Source of the DNA: Promethearchaeota archaeon
Lineage (GTDB): Archaea > Asgardarchaeota > Lokiarchaeia > Sigyniarchaeales > SOKP01
NCBI GenBank assembly: GCA_016839555.1
Contig: JAEOUA010000006.1
Location: 539,912-603,911, forward strand
Direction: 5' to 3'
Length of the DNA: 64,000 nt
Below the pieces are notes generated by a model. The model had not been told where the DNA came from. It was given only the letters and a program-made list of their open reading frames with translations, and did not search any database. The translations under genes and the position numbers were made by a program. This document shows positions 1 to 9,173 of the stretch, piece after piece (position 1 is the stretch's first letter; every line of letters starts with the position of its first letter).

Positions 1-156
1 TCTAATATTGTCCTTAATTTTTTAAATGAAGAGTAAAAAATAAATTTATAGCTTTGAAAAATAATATAAAATCTAATTTATATAAACCACAAAATTGTTC
101 ATTTCTAATAATTTAAAGAAGAAAACTATAATTCTCGAAAAATTGAAATAGTTTCA

Positions 157-166
157 AATATTTAAA
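157..166 (+). promoter_or_regulatory. Possible TATA element upstream of serA-like gene
   Basis: An ATATTTAAAT stretch lies about 38 nt before the first gene of the window, a position compatible with an archaeal TATA box and a short leader. The surrounding first 200 bases are otherwise featureless AT-rich DNA, so the assignment is weak. Confidence 0.25.
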
Positions 167-203
167 TCACTACTAAAATTAAGCATGTAATTATAGGTAA
201 ATC

Positions 204-1127
204 ATGAAAATTCTCATTTCTGATAAAATACATCAAAAGGGTATCAAAATTTTAGAGGAAAATGGGTTTGAAGTAAGTAAGAAGTTTTCAATAAGCCAGG
301 AAGATCTTAGAGAAGAGATTGCGAATTATGATGGAATTATTATTCGATCTAATACAAAATTATTCAGTGAGGAGCTTAAAAGATCAAAGAATTTAAAGGT
401 TATAGGGAGGGCGGGCGTAGGATTGGATAATATTGATGTAGAAGAGGCGGAAAAATTAGGAATAAAAGTATTTAATACATCGAAAGCACCTTCCATTTCC
501 GTCGCGGAATTAACGATGGGACTTATAATTAGTTTATTAAGAAATATAACGAAAGCAGATAAAACAATGCATTGTGGAGATTGGTTTAAAAGGGATTATA
601 TGGGTTTTGAACTTAAGGGTAAAAAAATAGGTTTAATTGGTTTTGGGAATATAGGAACGGAAGTAGCTAAAAGAGCAGCAGCATTTGATATGATAATTGG
701 GATATACGATGTAGATAAGAAAGCTAAGCAGAAAGCAAAAGATTTAGGATATATTGTGTATCCCTCTGTTGATGTGCTAATAAAAGAATCACAAATTATT
801 TCACTTCATATTCCCTCCACAGTAAAGACGGAAAATACAATAAATGAACGAAGATTAAATTTGATGGATAAAGATAATTTGATCATTAATACTGCTAGAG
901 GAAATCTTGTTGATGAAGTGGCCTTATTAAAAGCTTTAAAGGAAAACAAGATAAAAGGTGCTGCTTTAGATGTATTTCGAAGAGAACCTATAGATAATAT
1001 GGATTTATGTAATTTTGAAGGCAATTTAATACTAACTCCTCATATTGGAAGCCAAACAGTTGAAACTCAAGTAAACGCGAGCGTGAGTATAGCAAAAAAA
1101 GTTTCGAATTATTTAAAAAATTTATAA
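204..1127 (+). CDS. serA: D-3-phosphoglycerate dehydrogenase-like D-2-hydroxyacid dehydrogenase
   Basis: NAD-dependent oxidoreductase of the D-isomer 2-hydroxyacid dehydrogenase family, most likely oxidising 3-phosphoglycerate as the first step of serine synthesis in the cytoplasm. The Rossmann glycine motif is at residues 146-151 (GFGNIG). The catalytic triad is visible as Arg232 (NTARG), Glu261 (RREP) and His280 (TPHIGS). At 307 residues it is the short form without a C-terminal ACT domain, so serine feedback through ACT is not expected. It stands alone ahead of the L15e gene. Substrate assignment is inference: glyoxylate or other 2-hydroxyacid dehydrogenases share these motifs. Confidence 0.85.
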   Translation: MKILISDKIHQKGIKILEENGFEVSKKFSISQEDLREEIANYDGIIIRSNTKLFSEELKRSKNLKVIGRAGVGLDNIDVEEAEKLGIKVFNTSKAPSISVAELTMGLIISLLRNITKADKTMHCGDWFKRDYMGFELKGKKIGLIGFGNIGTEVAKRAAAFDMIIGIYDVDKKAKQKAKDLGYIVYPSVDVLIKESQIISLHIPSTVKTENTINERRLNLMDKDNLIINTARGNLVDEVALLKALKENKIKGAALDVFRREPIDNMDLCNFEGNLILTPHIGSQTVETQVNASVSIAKKVSNYLKNL

Positions 1128-1203
1128 GAATTATCTTAGTAATAAAATTATAAAACTGCTTTTAATTTATTACATTATAATTCAAACAAGAATATGATGA
1201 ATT

Positions 1204-1788
1204 ATGAAATCTGGATACAAATATCTAAAAGAAACATTTGAAAAGCATGAAAAGTCCTACGAGACACCAGAGTGGTATAGGGCAATAAAATATAGAAAAG
1301 GAAGATCAATCCAGAGGATTGATAAGCCAACAAAAATATACAGAGCAAGAGAGCTCGGATATAAAGCAAAACAGGGTTATATTGTAGTAAGAGCTCGGAT
1401 TCGAAAAGGAGGTATGCACAAAATTCGCCCCAAGGGAGGCAGAAAAAATAGAGCCATGGGAGTTTCAAAATATACGACGGGGAAAAATTTGCAATGGGTT
1501 GCTGAAGAGAGAGCACAGAAAAAATTTCCAAATTTAGAAGTGTTAAATAGTTATAAAATTTACTCTGATGGAAAACACCATTATTATGAAGTCATTTTAG
1601 TGGATCCTTATCATCCTGTAATAAAATCCGATCCAAAGATAAATTGGATTTGTGCCCCCTCACATAAAAGAAGAGTAAACAGGGGTAAGACATCTGCTGG
1701 TAAAAAATCCAGAGGATTATATAAAAAAGGATGGGGTTCGGAAAAAACACGTACAAGTATTAAAGCAAAAAAGAGTCGTAGAAATTAA
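1204..1788 (+). CDS. rpl15e: Large ribosomal subunit protein eL15 (L15e)
   Basis: Structural protein of the archaeal/eukaryotic large ribosomal subunit. It has 194 residues, the usual length, and is highly basic. Recognisable family features are the N-terminal YKYLKETF segment, the conserved central RVRIRKGG-type and GRKNRAMG segments, and a basic C-terminal tail rich in Lys and Ser. It follows the dehydrogenase by about 75 nt and ends in a T-rich stretch. No other ribosomal protein genes adjoin it, which is common for L15e in archaea. Confidence 0.96.
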   Translation: MKSGYKYLKETFEKHEKSYETPEWYRAIKYRKGRSIQRIDKPTKIYRARELGYKAKQGYIVVRARIRKGGMHKIRPKGGRKNRAMGVSKYTTGKNLQWVAEERAQKKFPNLEVLNSYKIYSDGKHHYYEVILVDPYHPVIKSDPKINWICAPSHKRRVNRGKTSAGKKSRGLYKKGWGSEKTRTSIKAKKSRRN

Positions 1789-1814
1789 GTTATTTTTCAT
1801 AAAAGTATTGGAGC

Positions 1815-1829
1815 CTTTTTTTATCTTTT
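1815..1829 (+). terminator. T-rich putative terminator after L15e
   Basis: A T-rich tract (seven T, then further short T runs) begins 27 nt after the L15e stop codon. Archaeal RNA polymerase terminates at such tracts without needing a hairpin, and none is evident here. Confidence 0.4.
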
Positions 1830-1893
1830 ACTAAAAATCTTAAATTTCCATAATATTAAACTTATTGATTAATGATTTATATTATTTCTTAAA

Positions 1894-1909
1894 ATATATT
1901 TATATAATA
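1894..1909 (+). promoter_or_regulatory. TATA-box promoter of the aminotransferase gene
   Basis: A long alternating A/T element with core TTTATATA at 1899-1906 lies about 35 nt before the ATG at 1939. With the usual 25-nt spacing, transcription would start near 1930, giving an almost leaderless mRNA. Confidence 0.5.
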
Positions 1910-1938
1910 AACTAAATCATTAAATTAAGATAATAAAA

Positions 1939-3393
1939 ATGAAAGAATTTGAGCCGAAAATATTGAGTAAAGAAGAATTGAGAAGAATTTCTTCTGGGAT
2001 AAATGAAGAGGAAATATTAGAATTTCAAAAGCATTCTTTAAATAATTTTGTAGAACCTTTAACAGTCATGGAGGCTAAGGAACCGGGCTCTCCATGGGTC
2101 AAGGTTATGGATCAGAAAGGGCAATTTAAAGAAATACTCGACTGCACCTCAATGAATTGGACACTAGCTTTAGGTTTTGCTCATCCTGATGTTAACTACG
2201 CTGCTTTAGAGCAAATGAAAAGATTAACGCATGTTAGATATAATTGTTTAACTCCCGCGAGAGCAAAATTTTGTAATAAACTGGCAGAAATTGTACCTGG
2301 AAAACTAAAGGGAGGAAAAGTAATATTAAATAATGAAGGTGGAGGTCTTGCCAATGAGGCGGCGATGAAATTAGCGATGATTGCTTCAAGAGGGGCTGAT
2401 CATTTTGGAACCTTTTGGCATGGGTATCACGGAAGTTCTCTAATTACAGCAACGTTATCTCAGCCCCTTCATGCGGTTACAAGATTTGATTCTTTTGGCA
2501 TAGGGCATTTCACAAGAATGCCTTATCCCTACTGCTATCGATGCATGTGGAATTATAAGAATGGATTATATGGTGAGAAAGATCCAGACTGTAATATGGA
2601 GTGCTTTCAAATTGTCGAGAAATACTTAAAGGGTATGGCCCCAAAGAAAATGGCCGGCGTCATTTTAGAACCAATTCAAGGGGCGGGAGGACAGGTTCCA
2701 GCGCCTCCAAAATGGTTAAGAAAATTGAAAGAATTATGTGAAGAAGAAAACATTTATTTGATCTATGATGAATGTCAAACGTGTATGTGGCGCACTGGTA
2801 AGTATTTCACGGTATCTGAGCGATATGAAAAAGAAAGAGGAATAGATGTATCCCCAGATATGATGACATTTACTAAAGCAATTGGAGGTGGATTTCCGCT
2901 TGGTGCCATGATTGCTACTCCAAAAATAAGGAAAACTTTTACGCCCACAGAAGAGCACACCACTTTCAGCTCAAGCCCATTAAGCTGCGCAACAGGTTTA
3001 GCCGCAATTAAAGTTATCCAAAAGGAGAATCTTGGAGAAAATTGTGAAAAGATGGGAAATAAAATCACAAAACGAATGAAAGAGCTTCAGGAGATATATG
3101 AAGTTATTGGCGATATTAGGGGACCAGGATTATTTATAGGTGTTGAGATGGTAAAAGATAGAGAAACAAAAGACCCGTTTACAGAATTAGTTGAGGAAAT
3201 GATTCTTTTAGCCCCAGAATATAATTTATATTTGGGAGAATCAATGCCCATTTTATCTGCTCGAGGAGAATTGCTTATGAGAAATGTGTTGAAAATCAAG
3301 CCTCCTTTAGTGATAACAGAAGAAGATACAGAATTTATCATGGAAAATTTCGAGAAAGTGCTCAAAGAAGCTTTAAACAAGGTTGAAAAATAA
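1939..3393 (+). CDS. Class III PLP-dependent aminotransferase
   Basis: Fold-type I, class III aminotransferase (ornithine/GABA/omega-amino acid group), cytoplasmic, 484 residues. The PLP-binding lysine is expected at Lys313 in the TKAIGGG motif. The cofactor-ring aspartate is Asp277 in DECQT, followed by the family's RTG. A cysteine-bearing segment around residues 197-222 (PYCYRC, then two further Cys) is also seen in some class III branches and may bind metal. It has its own promoter and is convergent with the SDR gene. The neighbouring ThDP enzyme, VOC and SDR genes suggest amino-acid or 2-oxoacid metabolism, but the amino donor and acceptor cannot be read from the sequence. Confidence 0.88.
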   Translation: MKEFEPKILSKEELRRISSGINEEEILEFQKHSLNNFVEPLTVMEAKEPGSPWVKVMDQKGQFKEILDCTSMNWTLALGFAHPDVNYAALEQMKRLTHVRYNCLTPARAKFCNKLAEIVPGKLKGGKVILNNEGGGLANEAAMKLAMIASRGADHFGTFWHGYHGSSLITATLSQPLHAVTRFDSFGIGHFTRMPYPYCYRCMWNYKNGLYGEKDPDCNMECFQIVEKYLKGMAPKKMAGVILEPIQGAGGQVPAPPKWLRKLKELCEEENIYLIYDECQTCMWRTGKYFTVSERYEKERGIDVSPDMMTFTKAIGGGFPLGAMIATPKIRKTFTPTEEHTTFSSSPLSCATGLAAIKVIQKENLGENCEKMGNKITKRMKELQEIYEVIGDIRGPGLFIGVEMVKDRETKDPFTELVEEMILLAPEYNLYLGESMPILSARGELLMRNVLKIKPPLVITEEDTEFIMENFEKVLKEALNKVEK

Positions 3394-3410
3394 ATAATCC
3401 TTTGTAAATA

Positions 3411-3428
3411 CTTTTTCTTTTTTTCTTT
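3411..3428 (+). terminator. T-rich terminator between convergent genes
   Basis: A pyrimidine tract dominated by T lies 18 nt after the aminotransferase stop codon, in the 80-nt gap before the convergent SDR gene. This fits a poly-T archaeal terminator. Confidence 0.4.
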
Positions 3429-3473
3429 AATTATAAGATTTATAGAAAGTAAAAATAGGATAAAAAAAAGGAA

Positions 3474-4280
3474 TTAAAATTTATTTATTGAGATTGTCAT
3501 TCCCCCATCAAGAATGATATTTTGCCCTGTAATATAATTTGCTTGCGGAGATGCTAAAAATAATGCAATATCTGCGACCCAATCAGGATCACCTATTTTA
3601 TCAATGGGTAATTTCACATTTCGACTATCTAAAAATTGCCGAATTAGTTTTGGGTCATTATTATAAATCGGCGTTAAAAACACACCAGGAGAGATTGCGT
3701 TCACTGTAATATCGCTAGAACCTAGTTCAAGAGCCCAGAGTTTTGTGAATGCTATCAAGCCTGCCTTACTCGCACTATATATCCCAATGAGTGGATTTAG
3801 ACCATTTTGAGTCCCGGCACAAGAAGCAATATTGATTATTTTTCCTCTAACTGGTTTAAACTGTCTTTGTCTCTTCATATTTCTAAAGAAAGATTTTGTG
3901 ACATTCCAAGCACCTTTTAAATTTACCCCCATAACACTATCATATACCTTCTCTTTTGCTTTTAATGAACTATAGAGCCCACCATCAATTCCCGCATTAT
4001 TAATCAAAAGAAATATATTATCAAAGGTATCAAAAACTTCTTTTGCCATGTTTTTAACTTGACCTGAATCAGAGATATCTGCTTTAATTGTTTTAATCTT
4101 CACATTATATTGTTGTTGAATTATTTTTTTCGACTCCTTAAGTCCCTCTTCATTAATGTCATTAAGAACTAAGTCGGAACCTTTTGAGGCAAAAGCCTTA
4201 GCCATACGACGTCCAAAACCATCACTTCCAGCTCCCGTGATTAACGCAACTTTTCCTTCTAAAAATTTTTGTTCAGACAT
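3474..4280 (-). CDS. Short-chain dehydrogenase/reductase (SDR)
   Basis: NAD(P)-dependent classical SDR of 268 residues. The cofactor-binding glycine motif is at residues 16-23 (GAGSDGFG), the NNAG motif at 94-97, and the catalytic Ser153, Tyr168 and Lys172 (YSASK) are all present. A C-terminal GQNIILDGG motif is typical of the family. It is the last gene of a minus-strand series with a ThDP-dependent enzyme, a VOC protein and an HcyBio/ferredoxin protein, and it probably reduces or oxidises a product of that pathway. The glycine motif has an extra residue relative to the common TGxxxGxG. Substrate unknown. Confidence 0.9.
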   Translation of the reverse strand: MSEQKFLEGKVALITGAGSDGFGRRMAKAFASKGSDLVLNDINEEGLKESKKIIQQQYNVKIKTIKADISDSGQVKNMAKEVFDTFDNIFLLINNAGIDGGLYSSLKAKEKVYDSVMGVNLKGAWNVTKSFFRNMKRQRQFKPVRGKIINIASCAGTQNGLNPLIGIYSASKAGLIAFTKLWALELGSSDITVNAISPGVFLTPIYNNDPKLIRQFLDSRNVKLPIDKIGDPDWVADIALFLASPQANYITGQNIILDGGMTISINKF

Positions 4281-4384
4281 AAGTATTTCCTCTTTTTTTA
4301 TTTAATTAAAATATCATTTTCTATAAAAAAATTTTAATTATTTCTTTTATTCAACTATAAAAATATAATAAAAAAATGAAAAAT

Positions 4385-6130
4385 TTAAGGATTTTTGAAT
4401 AATCCCTTACTTTTCTTGTAGAGCCCGATAATTTTCATAGCGGGGGGAGTCTCGAAGGCCACATCCACATCGATAACTGTTGGATTTCCAGACTCCTTCG
4501 CTCTTTGTAATGCAGGTTTTATTTGATCGGGATCTTCGATTTTTTCCCCATAACAGCCAAACCCTTTTGCGATTTCCGCATAATTCGTAGAAGGGAAGTC
4601 AACATCACAATATCTTTTTCCTAAATTATTTTTTTGATTCGATTTAATCATTCCCCAGCAAGAATTATTTGCTACCACAACAATAATGGGTAAATTTAAG
4701 CGAACAGCAGTATCAAGATCCTGGACATTAAACATGAAGCTCCCATCTCCAGAAAGACAGACCACATCTTTATCAGGCTTAGCAATTTGAGCCCCAATAG
4801 CATGAGGGATCCCTGTCCCTAAGTGTCCCATAGTTATTGGATAATAGGTACATCGTGGTTGCCTTGGAAAATTACTTAATAACCCGAATGTAAATACAGC
4901 AATATCTCCTCCATCTAAAACAAATTGAGTATCTGGTTTTATAAAGTCCAAAACTTCATATGCCAGTCTCTGTGGCTTCATTGGACGTTTATCTGATTTT
5001 AGTATTTTTTGGATCAATATTCGATCTTCTTGCTTAAGTTCTGTAAGATATTGATTCCACTCGTTCCAAGTTGTTATTTTATCCTTAGATAGTGCCTCCT
5101 CCATTTCTAATAGGAGCTGATCAATGATTATTTTAGCATCCCCAATAAGCGAAACATCTACAGGTCTGTTTTTACCAATTTTTTCTGGATCAATATCATT
5201 TTGAACTAATTTTTGATTTTGATTCCAAATAGGTGGTGCTCCATAAAGCAAAGTATAATCCCATTTTGCCCCAAAAGAGATCACCAAATCTGCTTGAGAA
5301 GCTGCTGTTCTAAATGCATTATTTGTTAAGTATGACCCAATATATGTGTCTTTATCGGTGGAGATCGCTCCAATGCCATTAATTGTGGTAGCACCGGGAA
5401 TTCTATATTTTTGAGATAGTTTTATAACATTTTCAGAGGCTCCAGAAGCTATAGCCCCTCCTCCCGCGATAATTATCGGTTTTTCTGCATTTTTTAAGAG
5501 TTCCACTGTTTCTTTAATTAAGCTAGGATTTCCTGACGGCCTATATAAGGGTCTATATTTTTCTGGTGGAACAATGTCCTTAAAATATTGTTCTTTTGCA
5601 TCCCTCACGAGAGCTGTTTCTCGTAATTCTAAGAATACGGGTCCTCTTCTCCCAGACATGGCAGCTTTCATTGCTCTCTGAACGGCTTTCGGGATTTCAT
5701 AAGGATCTTCGACAGAAATTTGTTCTTTAGTGATTGGTTCCATTAATTTCATCTGATCTAATCCTCCTTGTAAAATTCCACTATCATCGAACATACGGGC
5801 AATTTGAGCACCAATCACTAATAATGGAATTGAGTCTGCCCAAGCTGCAGCTACTGCGGGAACTAAATGAGTTACCCCTGGTCCTGCGGTGCCCATGCAA
5901 ACTCCAATCTCTCCAGTGGCGCGCGCCCAAGCATCTGCAGCATGCCCTCCTGCTTGTTCATGCCGCATCATTACAGTATCGATTCCTTCTTCACGACCCC
6001 ATCTTTTTATCGCGTCATAAATCCTTAAGAGTTCCCCTCCAACAATCCCAAAAATTTTTGTAATACCTTCATTTAGAAGGCATTCTACAAAAAGGTCTCC
6101 TCCTTTATTTTTTTCTTCAGTATATACCAT
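4385..6130 (-). CDS. Thiamine diphosphate-dependent enzyme, acetolactate synthase/2-hydroxyacyl-CoA lyase-like
   Basis: Three-domain ThDP enzyme of about 581 residues. The N-terminal PYR domain has the activating glutamate in RHEQAGGHAAD, a central domain follows, and the C-terminal PP domain has the ThDP/Mg motif GDGSFMFN followed by an Asn-Asn pair. I place the start at the internal ATG (6130). Twelve further in-frame codons reach 6166 but encode a hydrophobic stretch unlike any family member. Relatives include acetolactate synthase large subunits, oxalyl-CoA decarboxylase, 2-hydroxyacyl-CoA lyase and sulfoacetaldehyde acetyltransferase. No small regulatory subunit gene is adjacent, which argues against a standard IlvBN synthase. 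The reaction is therefore unresolved. Confidence 0.85.
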   Translation of the reverse strand: MVYTEEKNKGGDLFVECLLNEGITKIFGIVGGELLRIYDAIKRWGREEGIDTVMMRHEQAGGHAADAWARATGEIGVCMGTAGPGVTHLVPAVAAAWADSIPLLVIGAQIARMFDDSGILQGGLDQMKLMEPITKEQISVEDPYEIPKAVQRAMKAAMSGRRGPVFLELRETALVRDAKEQYFKDIVPPEKYRPLYRPSGNPSLIKETVELLKNAEKPIIIAGGGAIASGASENVIKLSQKYRIPGATTINGIGAISTDKDTYIGSYLTNNAFRTAASQADLVISFGAKWDYTLLYGAPPIWNQNQKLVQNDIDPEKIGKNRPVDVSLIGDAKIIIDQLLLEMEEALSKDKITTWNEWNQYLTELKQEDRILIQKILKSDKRPMKPQRLAYEVLDFIKPDTQFVLDGGDIAVFTFGLLSNFPRQPRCTYYPITMGHLGTGIPHAIGAQIAKPDKDVVCLSGDGSFMFNVQDLDTAVRLNLPIIVVVANNSCWGMIKSNQKNNLGKRYCDVDFPSTNYAEIAKGFGCYGEKIEDPDQIKPALQRAKESGNPTVIDVDVAFETPPAMKIIGLYKKSKGLFKNP

Positions 6131-6218
6131 ATGTATAATTAGAAGAAATGAAAAATAAACTTTCACTTAATATATAATTTAGAGGGTAAATTATAGAAAA
6201 AGATAAAGAAAAAAATCT

Positions 6219-6677
6219 TTAAAACTCAATAAGTTCGATATAATAACCTAAAGTATTTTTGGTATCTAAATATCTGAATGTTAATTTCCCCACTTTTCCA
6301 GTTTGAATGACATCAATATTGAATTGGTTTTTAAACTCATTAATAAATTTCTCACTATCTTTCACGTATATTCCTAAATGATGTAATCCCTCCCTATTTT
6401 CTTCTAAAAATTCAGTATAGAGATTTGGTCCTGTGGCTTCAATAACTTCAACAATTTCTAATTGTTTGCCTCCAAAAAAATCCATAATTTTTTTCATTTT
6501 ATAGGTTCCTTCTTGACCTCGACAAACCACAGAAGCATCTTGTTCAACGATATTACATCCTCCTTTAAAATTGAAAAGATCTCCATATAATTTAGCAGAT
6601 GCTTCAATGTCTCGAACCAGAATTCCGATCTGGTCAAATTTTTCTAATTTTATATCTTTATTACTCATAATTTTCAC
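6219..6677 (-). CDS. VOC (glyoxalase/epimerase) family protein
   Basis: A 152-residue vicinal-oxygen-chelate fold protein. Two beta-alpha-beta-beta-beta modules are recognisable: the first begins at FDQIGILVRD, the second around GLHHLGIYVKD, which supplies the metal-binding His. The terminal GYYIELIEF supplies the usual Glu ligand. It resembles methylmalonyl-CoA epimerases and related lactoylglutathione lyases, but the first module lacks the usual His (Gln instead), so epimerase activity is uncertain. It sits 10 nt downstream of the HcyBio/ferredoxin gene and just ahead of the ThDP enzyme gene, apparently in one operon. Confidence 0.82.
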   Translation of the reverse strand: MKIMSNKDIKLEKFDQIGILVRDIEASAKLYGDLFNFKGGCNIVEQDASVVCRGQEGTYKMKKIMDFFGGKQLEIVEVIEATGPNLYTEFLEENREGLHHLGIYVKDSEKFINEFKNQFNIDVIQTGKVGKLTFRYLDTKNTLGYYIELIEF

Positions 6678-6687
6678 ATTTTAATAA

Positions 6688-7986
6688 TTAATATACTTTT
6701 GGATAAAACTCTAATTTTCCAGTTGGTTCTTTTAATATAAACTCTCTATTTAAAATCATCTTTTTTAATTTGTTGGCTAATTGAATTGCTCCATGTCTGT
6801 CAGATTGCCTAAGAACCACAGGAATTTTTTTTTTCTCTTTCATTCCCTTTAATTTCACATCCACACTTTTCAAATCCGCTTTAAACGCATCTTCAGGACA
6901 AACCACAAAACATGTGCCACAATTAAAACACCTACTTCTGTCTATGCCTTTTTTTAAGTCAAATGCATTTGTCGGGCATTTTTCCTCAGAAGGGCAATAA
7001 TCGCAATCGATACATTTTTCCGGATCAAATTCTACAACAAAATTATTATCCCATACATCTCCATATGTTATTTCCCCTACATCAAATCTTCCAACTACAT
7101 TTAAAACTCTAAGAGGTACTTGTTTATCAGATTTCCTGATATTATTCCATATTCTTTCATTTAAAATAGGAATAGGCACTGCAATTGAACAAATACTTTC
7201 TAACCCATAAGACGTCCTAAAAGCACCCATAAAATTTGGATCCATTCCTCTAAAATCACAGATTGTTTGCATATTTGGTTTTAATCTATCATTTCTTGTT
7301 CCCGGACCAATAACATATCCAATTTGTCCGTTTACCAGGATGTTTGTACCCATTCCGATTATGTCTGCATTTGGATCATTTTGAAAAGGATTTAATGCAC
7401 CACAACCAGAAAAAGTTAATTGAGAAAAATTTCCCTTGAGTGGGAGCACAGAAAAAATAGTTTCTACGTCATTATCCGTTGGATTTACCATTGCAAAATA
7501 GTTTTTTATAGATTGTCTAGTCCCCATTAGTCTAGCAAATTGAAAATCATCAAGAGCTAACTGTTTTTCAATTACTAAACCCTCTACACTTTTTGCGATT
7601 ACTTTTACAGATTTACCTTCAACTAAATCTCGAAAAAGCATGCCACCAGAGTAGTTTTTGCGGGTTGTACTGTGCGCGGTCCCATATAAGATCAAATCAA
7701 TAATTCCTAGAAATTCATTTGGACAAGGTCCGGGATATCCCGGAATACCATTCATACTTACATCAATAAACTTTCTAACTTTCTTAGGAGGAGTTATTCT
7801 AAAAGAAAAGATACCCGAGATTCCAGACATTAAAGCTTTAGTAGCTGTTGTCACTATATCGACATCCTCAAATTTAACTTTTTCTCCATCGTCTAATTTA
7901 TCAATTAGTTCTTGCACAGTTAATACTTTTGCATTCCCTTTTTTAATACGTGAATTAATTTCATCCAGTGTTCTTTTTTTAGGCAA
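6688..7986 (-). CDS. HcyBio (DUF39) protein with C-terminal 2x[4Fe-4S] ferredoxin domain
   Basis: A 432-residue fusion. Residues about 1-355 match the HcyBio/DUF39 family, which includes archaeal L-aspartate semialdehyde sulfurtransferase and methanogenesis marker 16. Residues about 330-385 carry two ferredoxin cysteine motifs (CIDCDYC...CP, then CFNCGTCFVVCP) for two [4Fe-4S] clusters. In methanogens the two functions are split between MJ0100- and MJ0099-type proteins and make homocysteine from aspartate semialdehyde and sulfide. Here they are fused. It leads a minus-strand operon with a VOC protein and a ThDP enzyme. The sulfurtransferase role is inferred from the family. Confidence 0.82.
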   Translation of the reverse strand: MPKKRTLDEINSRIKKGNAKVLTVQELIDKLDDGEKVKFEDVDIVTTATKALMSGISGIFSFRITPPKKVRKFIDVSMNGIPGYPGPCPNEFLGIIDLILYGTAHSTTRKNYSGGMLFRDLVEGKSVKVIAKSVEGLVIEKQLALDDFQFARLMGTRQSIKNYFAMVNPTDNDVETIFSVLPLKGNFSQLTFSGCGALNPFQNDPNADIIGMGTNILVNGQIGYVIGPGTRNDRLKPNMQTICDFRGMDPNFMGAFRTSYGLESICSIAVPIPILNERIWNNIRKSDKQVPLRVLNVVGRFDVGEITYGDVWDNNFVVEFDPEKCIDCDYCPSEEKCPTNAFDLKKGIDRSRCFNCGTCFVVCPEDAFKADLKSVDVKLKGMKEKKKIPVVLRQSDRHGAIQLANKLKKMILNREFILKEPTGKLEFYPKVY

Positions 7987-8127
7987 GGCTATCCATCAAC
8001 TAATAAAAAAACTCTAAATTTTTTATAAATAAATATTATAAATTGATAATTAAAAGAAAATAGGAAAAAATAAAAATTTTTTAAAAATTTTTAAAAGAAT
8101 TGAAAATAAAATTGAGGTTTTAAATAA

Positions 8128-8838
8128 TTGTCATATTTTGAATCAAGATTAAAAGTGAATTTTAAAAACTTAGATGAGATTAATGAAAAGCTTAAATTAT
8201 GTGAGCAATTAAGGATAAGAAATTTGATATTAGAACCTAAAAATAATTTATTAGAGATTAATCCAAAGATTAAAGATTCTCTACAAAAATTAACAGAGAT
8301 TAATCTATTTTATCGAATCACATTATTAGATAAAAATTTAAAAGAGCTCAAAAAGCATATAAAATTATGTAAAAACAATCCTGAAATAATATCCATTGAA
8401 TCTACTAGTCAAGATATACAGAAATATGCTGCAACGGATACCAGAATAGATTTAATATCATTTAGTGATTATAATGTGTTAAAAACATTTTCAAAAGGTG
8501 TTTTATCCTTGGCAAATCAAAATAATAAATTTATAGAATTCAGCTTAACTCCAATTATGAGTAATTATCGATCATATCAATCGAAAGCATTCAGAAAATT
8601 GCATCGCTCAATAAAATTGGCCATAAATTCTCATGCAAAATTTATTATAAGCGGAAATTTTAATAATTTATATGATCTAAGGAACCCTAGAGCTCTCATA
8701 AGTATATGCCATACATTACTTGGAATACCTTTAGGAGAAGCTAAAAAAGCATTTAGCAATAATGTTAAAGCATTATTAAAAAAAGCGGAACAAAGAAGTA
8801 ATAAATTCATATTTGAAAATGGTGTTGAGTTAATATGA
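8128..8838 (+). CDS. rnp3: RNase P protein component 3 (Rpp30)
   Basis: PHP-like TIM-barrel subunit of archaeal RNase P, which processes pre-tRNA 5' ends. It has 236 residues, and the family is recognised from the segment with RIDLISFSD and the C-terminal NPRALISICHTLLG. The start is TTG; no better ATG lies upstream. The stop codon overlaps the start of the next gene in an ATGA, and that gene encodes Pop5, the direct binding partner of Rpp30 in the Pop5-Rpp30 heterotetramer. The coupling therefore fits stoichiometric production of the two subunits. Confidence 0.9.
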   Translation: MSYFESRLKVNFKNLDEINEKLKLCEQLRIRNLILEPKNNLLEINPKIKDSLQKLTEINLFYRITLLDKNLKELKKHIKLCKNNPEIISIESTSQDIQKYAATDTRIDLISFSDYNVLKTFSKGVLSLANQNNKFIEFSLTPIMSNYRSYQSKAFRKLHRSIKLAINSHAKFIISGNFNNLYDLRNPRALISICHTLLGIPLGEAKKAFSNNVKALLKKAEQRSNKFIFENGVELI

Positions 8839-9173
8839 TTAAAAAAGAAAAGCAAAGATATATCTTATTCAAAATCATAACAGAACCCGAAACGAAACTA
8901 ACTATATTGAACAAGAAAGATTTTCTCGAAATCTTATGGAGTGTGATTTGGAATTATTTTGGAATGAATACAGCAAATAAAATGGGATTATGGTTAGCAG
9001 AATTTGATTGGAATAAAAGATATGGAATTATTAGGTGCTCTCATATCACCAAAGAGATAACCATCTCTGCGCTCAGTTTGATTAAGAAAATAAATAATGA
9101 AAGAATTGTTATAACACCCATTAAAACTTCAGGAGTTATCAATAAAATTCAAAAGATGGTAGATAATTTGTAA
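8835..9173 (+). CDS. rnp2: RNase P protein component 2 (Pop5/Rpp14)
   Basis: A 112-residue Pop5/Rpp14-family protein. Typical features are the N-terminal RYILFKI strand, the central FGMNTANKMGLWLAEFD-like segment and the RYGIIRCSH strand. It forms part of the RNase P catalytic-core-activating Pop5-Rpp30 complex. Its ATG overlaps the stop codon of the Rpp30 gene by 4 nt, so translation is probably coupled. Confidence 0.9.
   Translation: MIKKEKQRYILFKIITEPETKLTILNKKDFLEILWSVIWNYFGMNTANKMGLWLAEFDWNKRYGIIRCSHITKEITISALSLIKKINNERIVITPIKTSGVINKIQKMVDNL

Noticed and set aside
1202..1531. 109-codon minus-strand frame opposite L15e
   Set aside because: Lies entirely within a conserved ribosomal protein gene.
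5734..6063. 109-codon plus-strand frame opposite the ThDP enzyme
   Set aside because: Antisense shadow of the conserved PYR domain.
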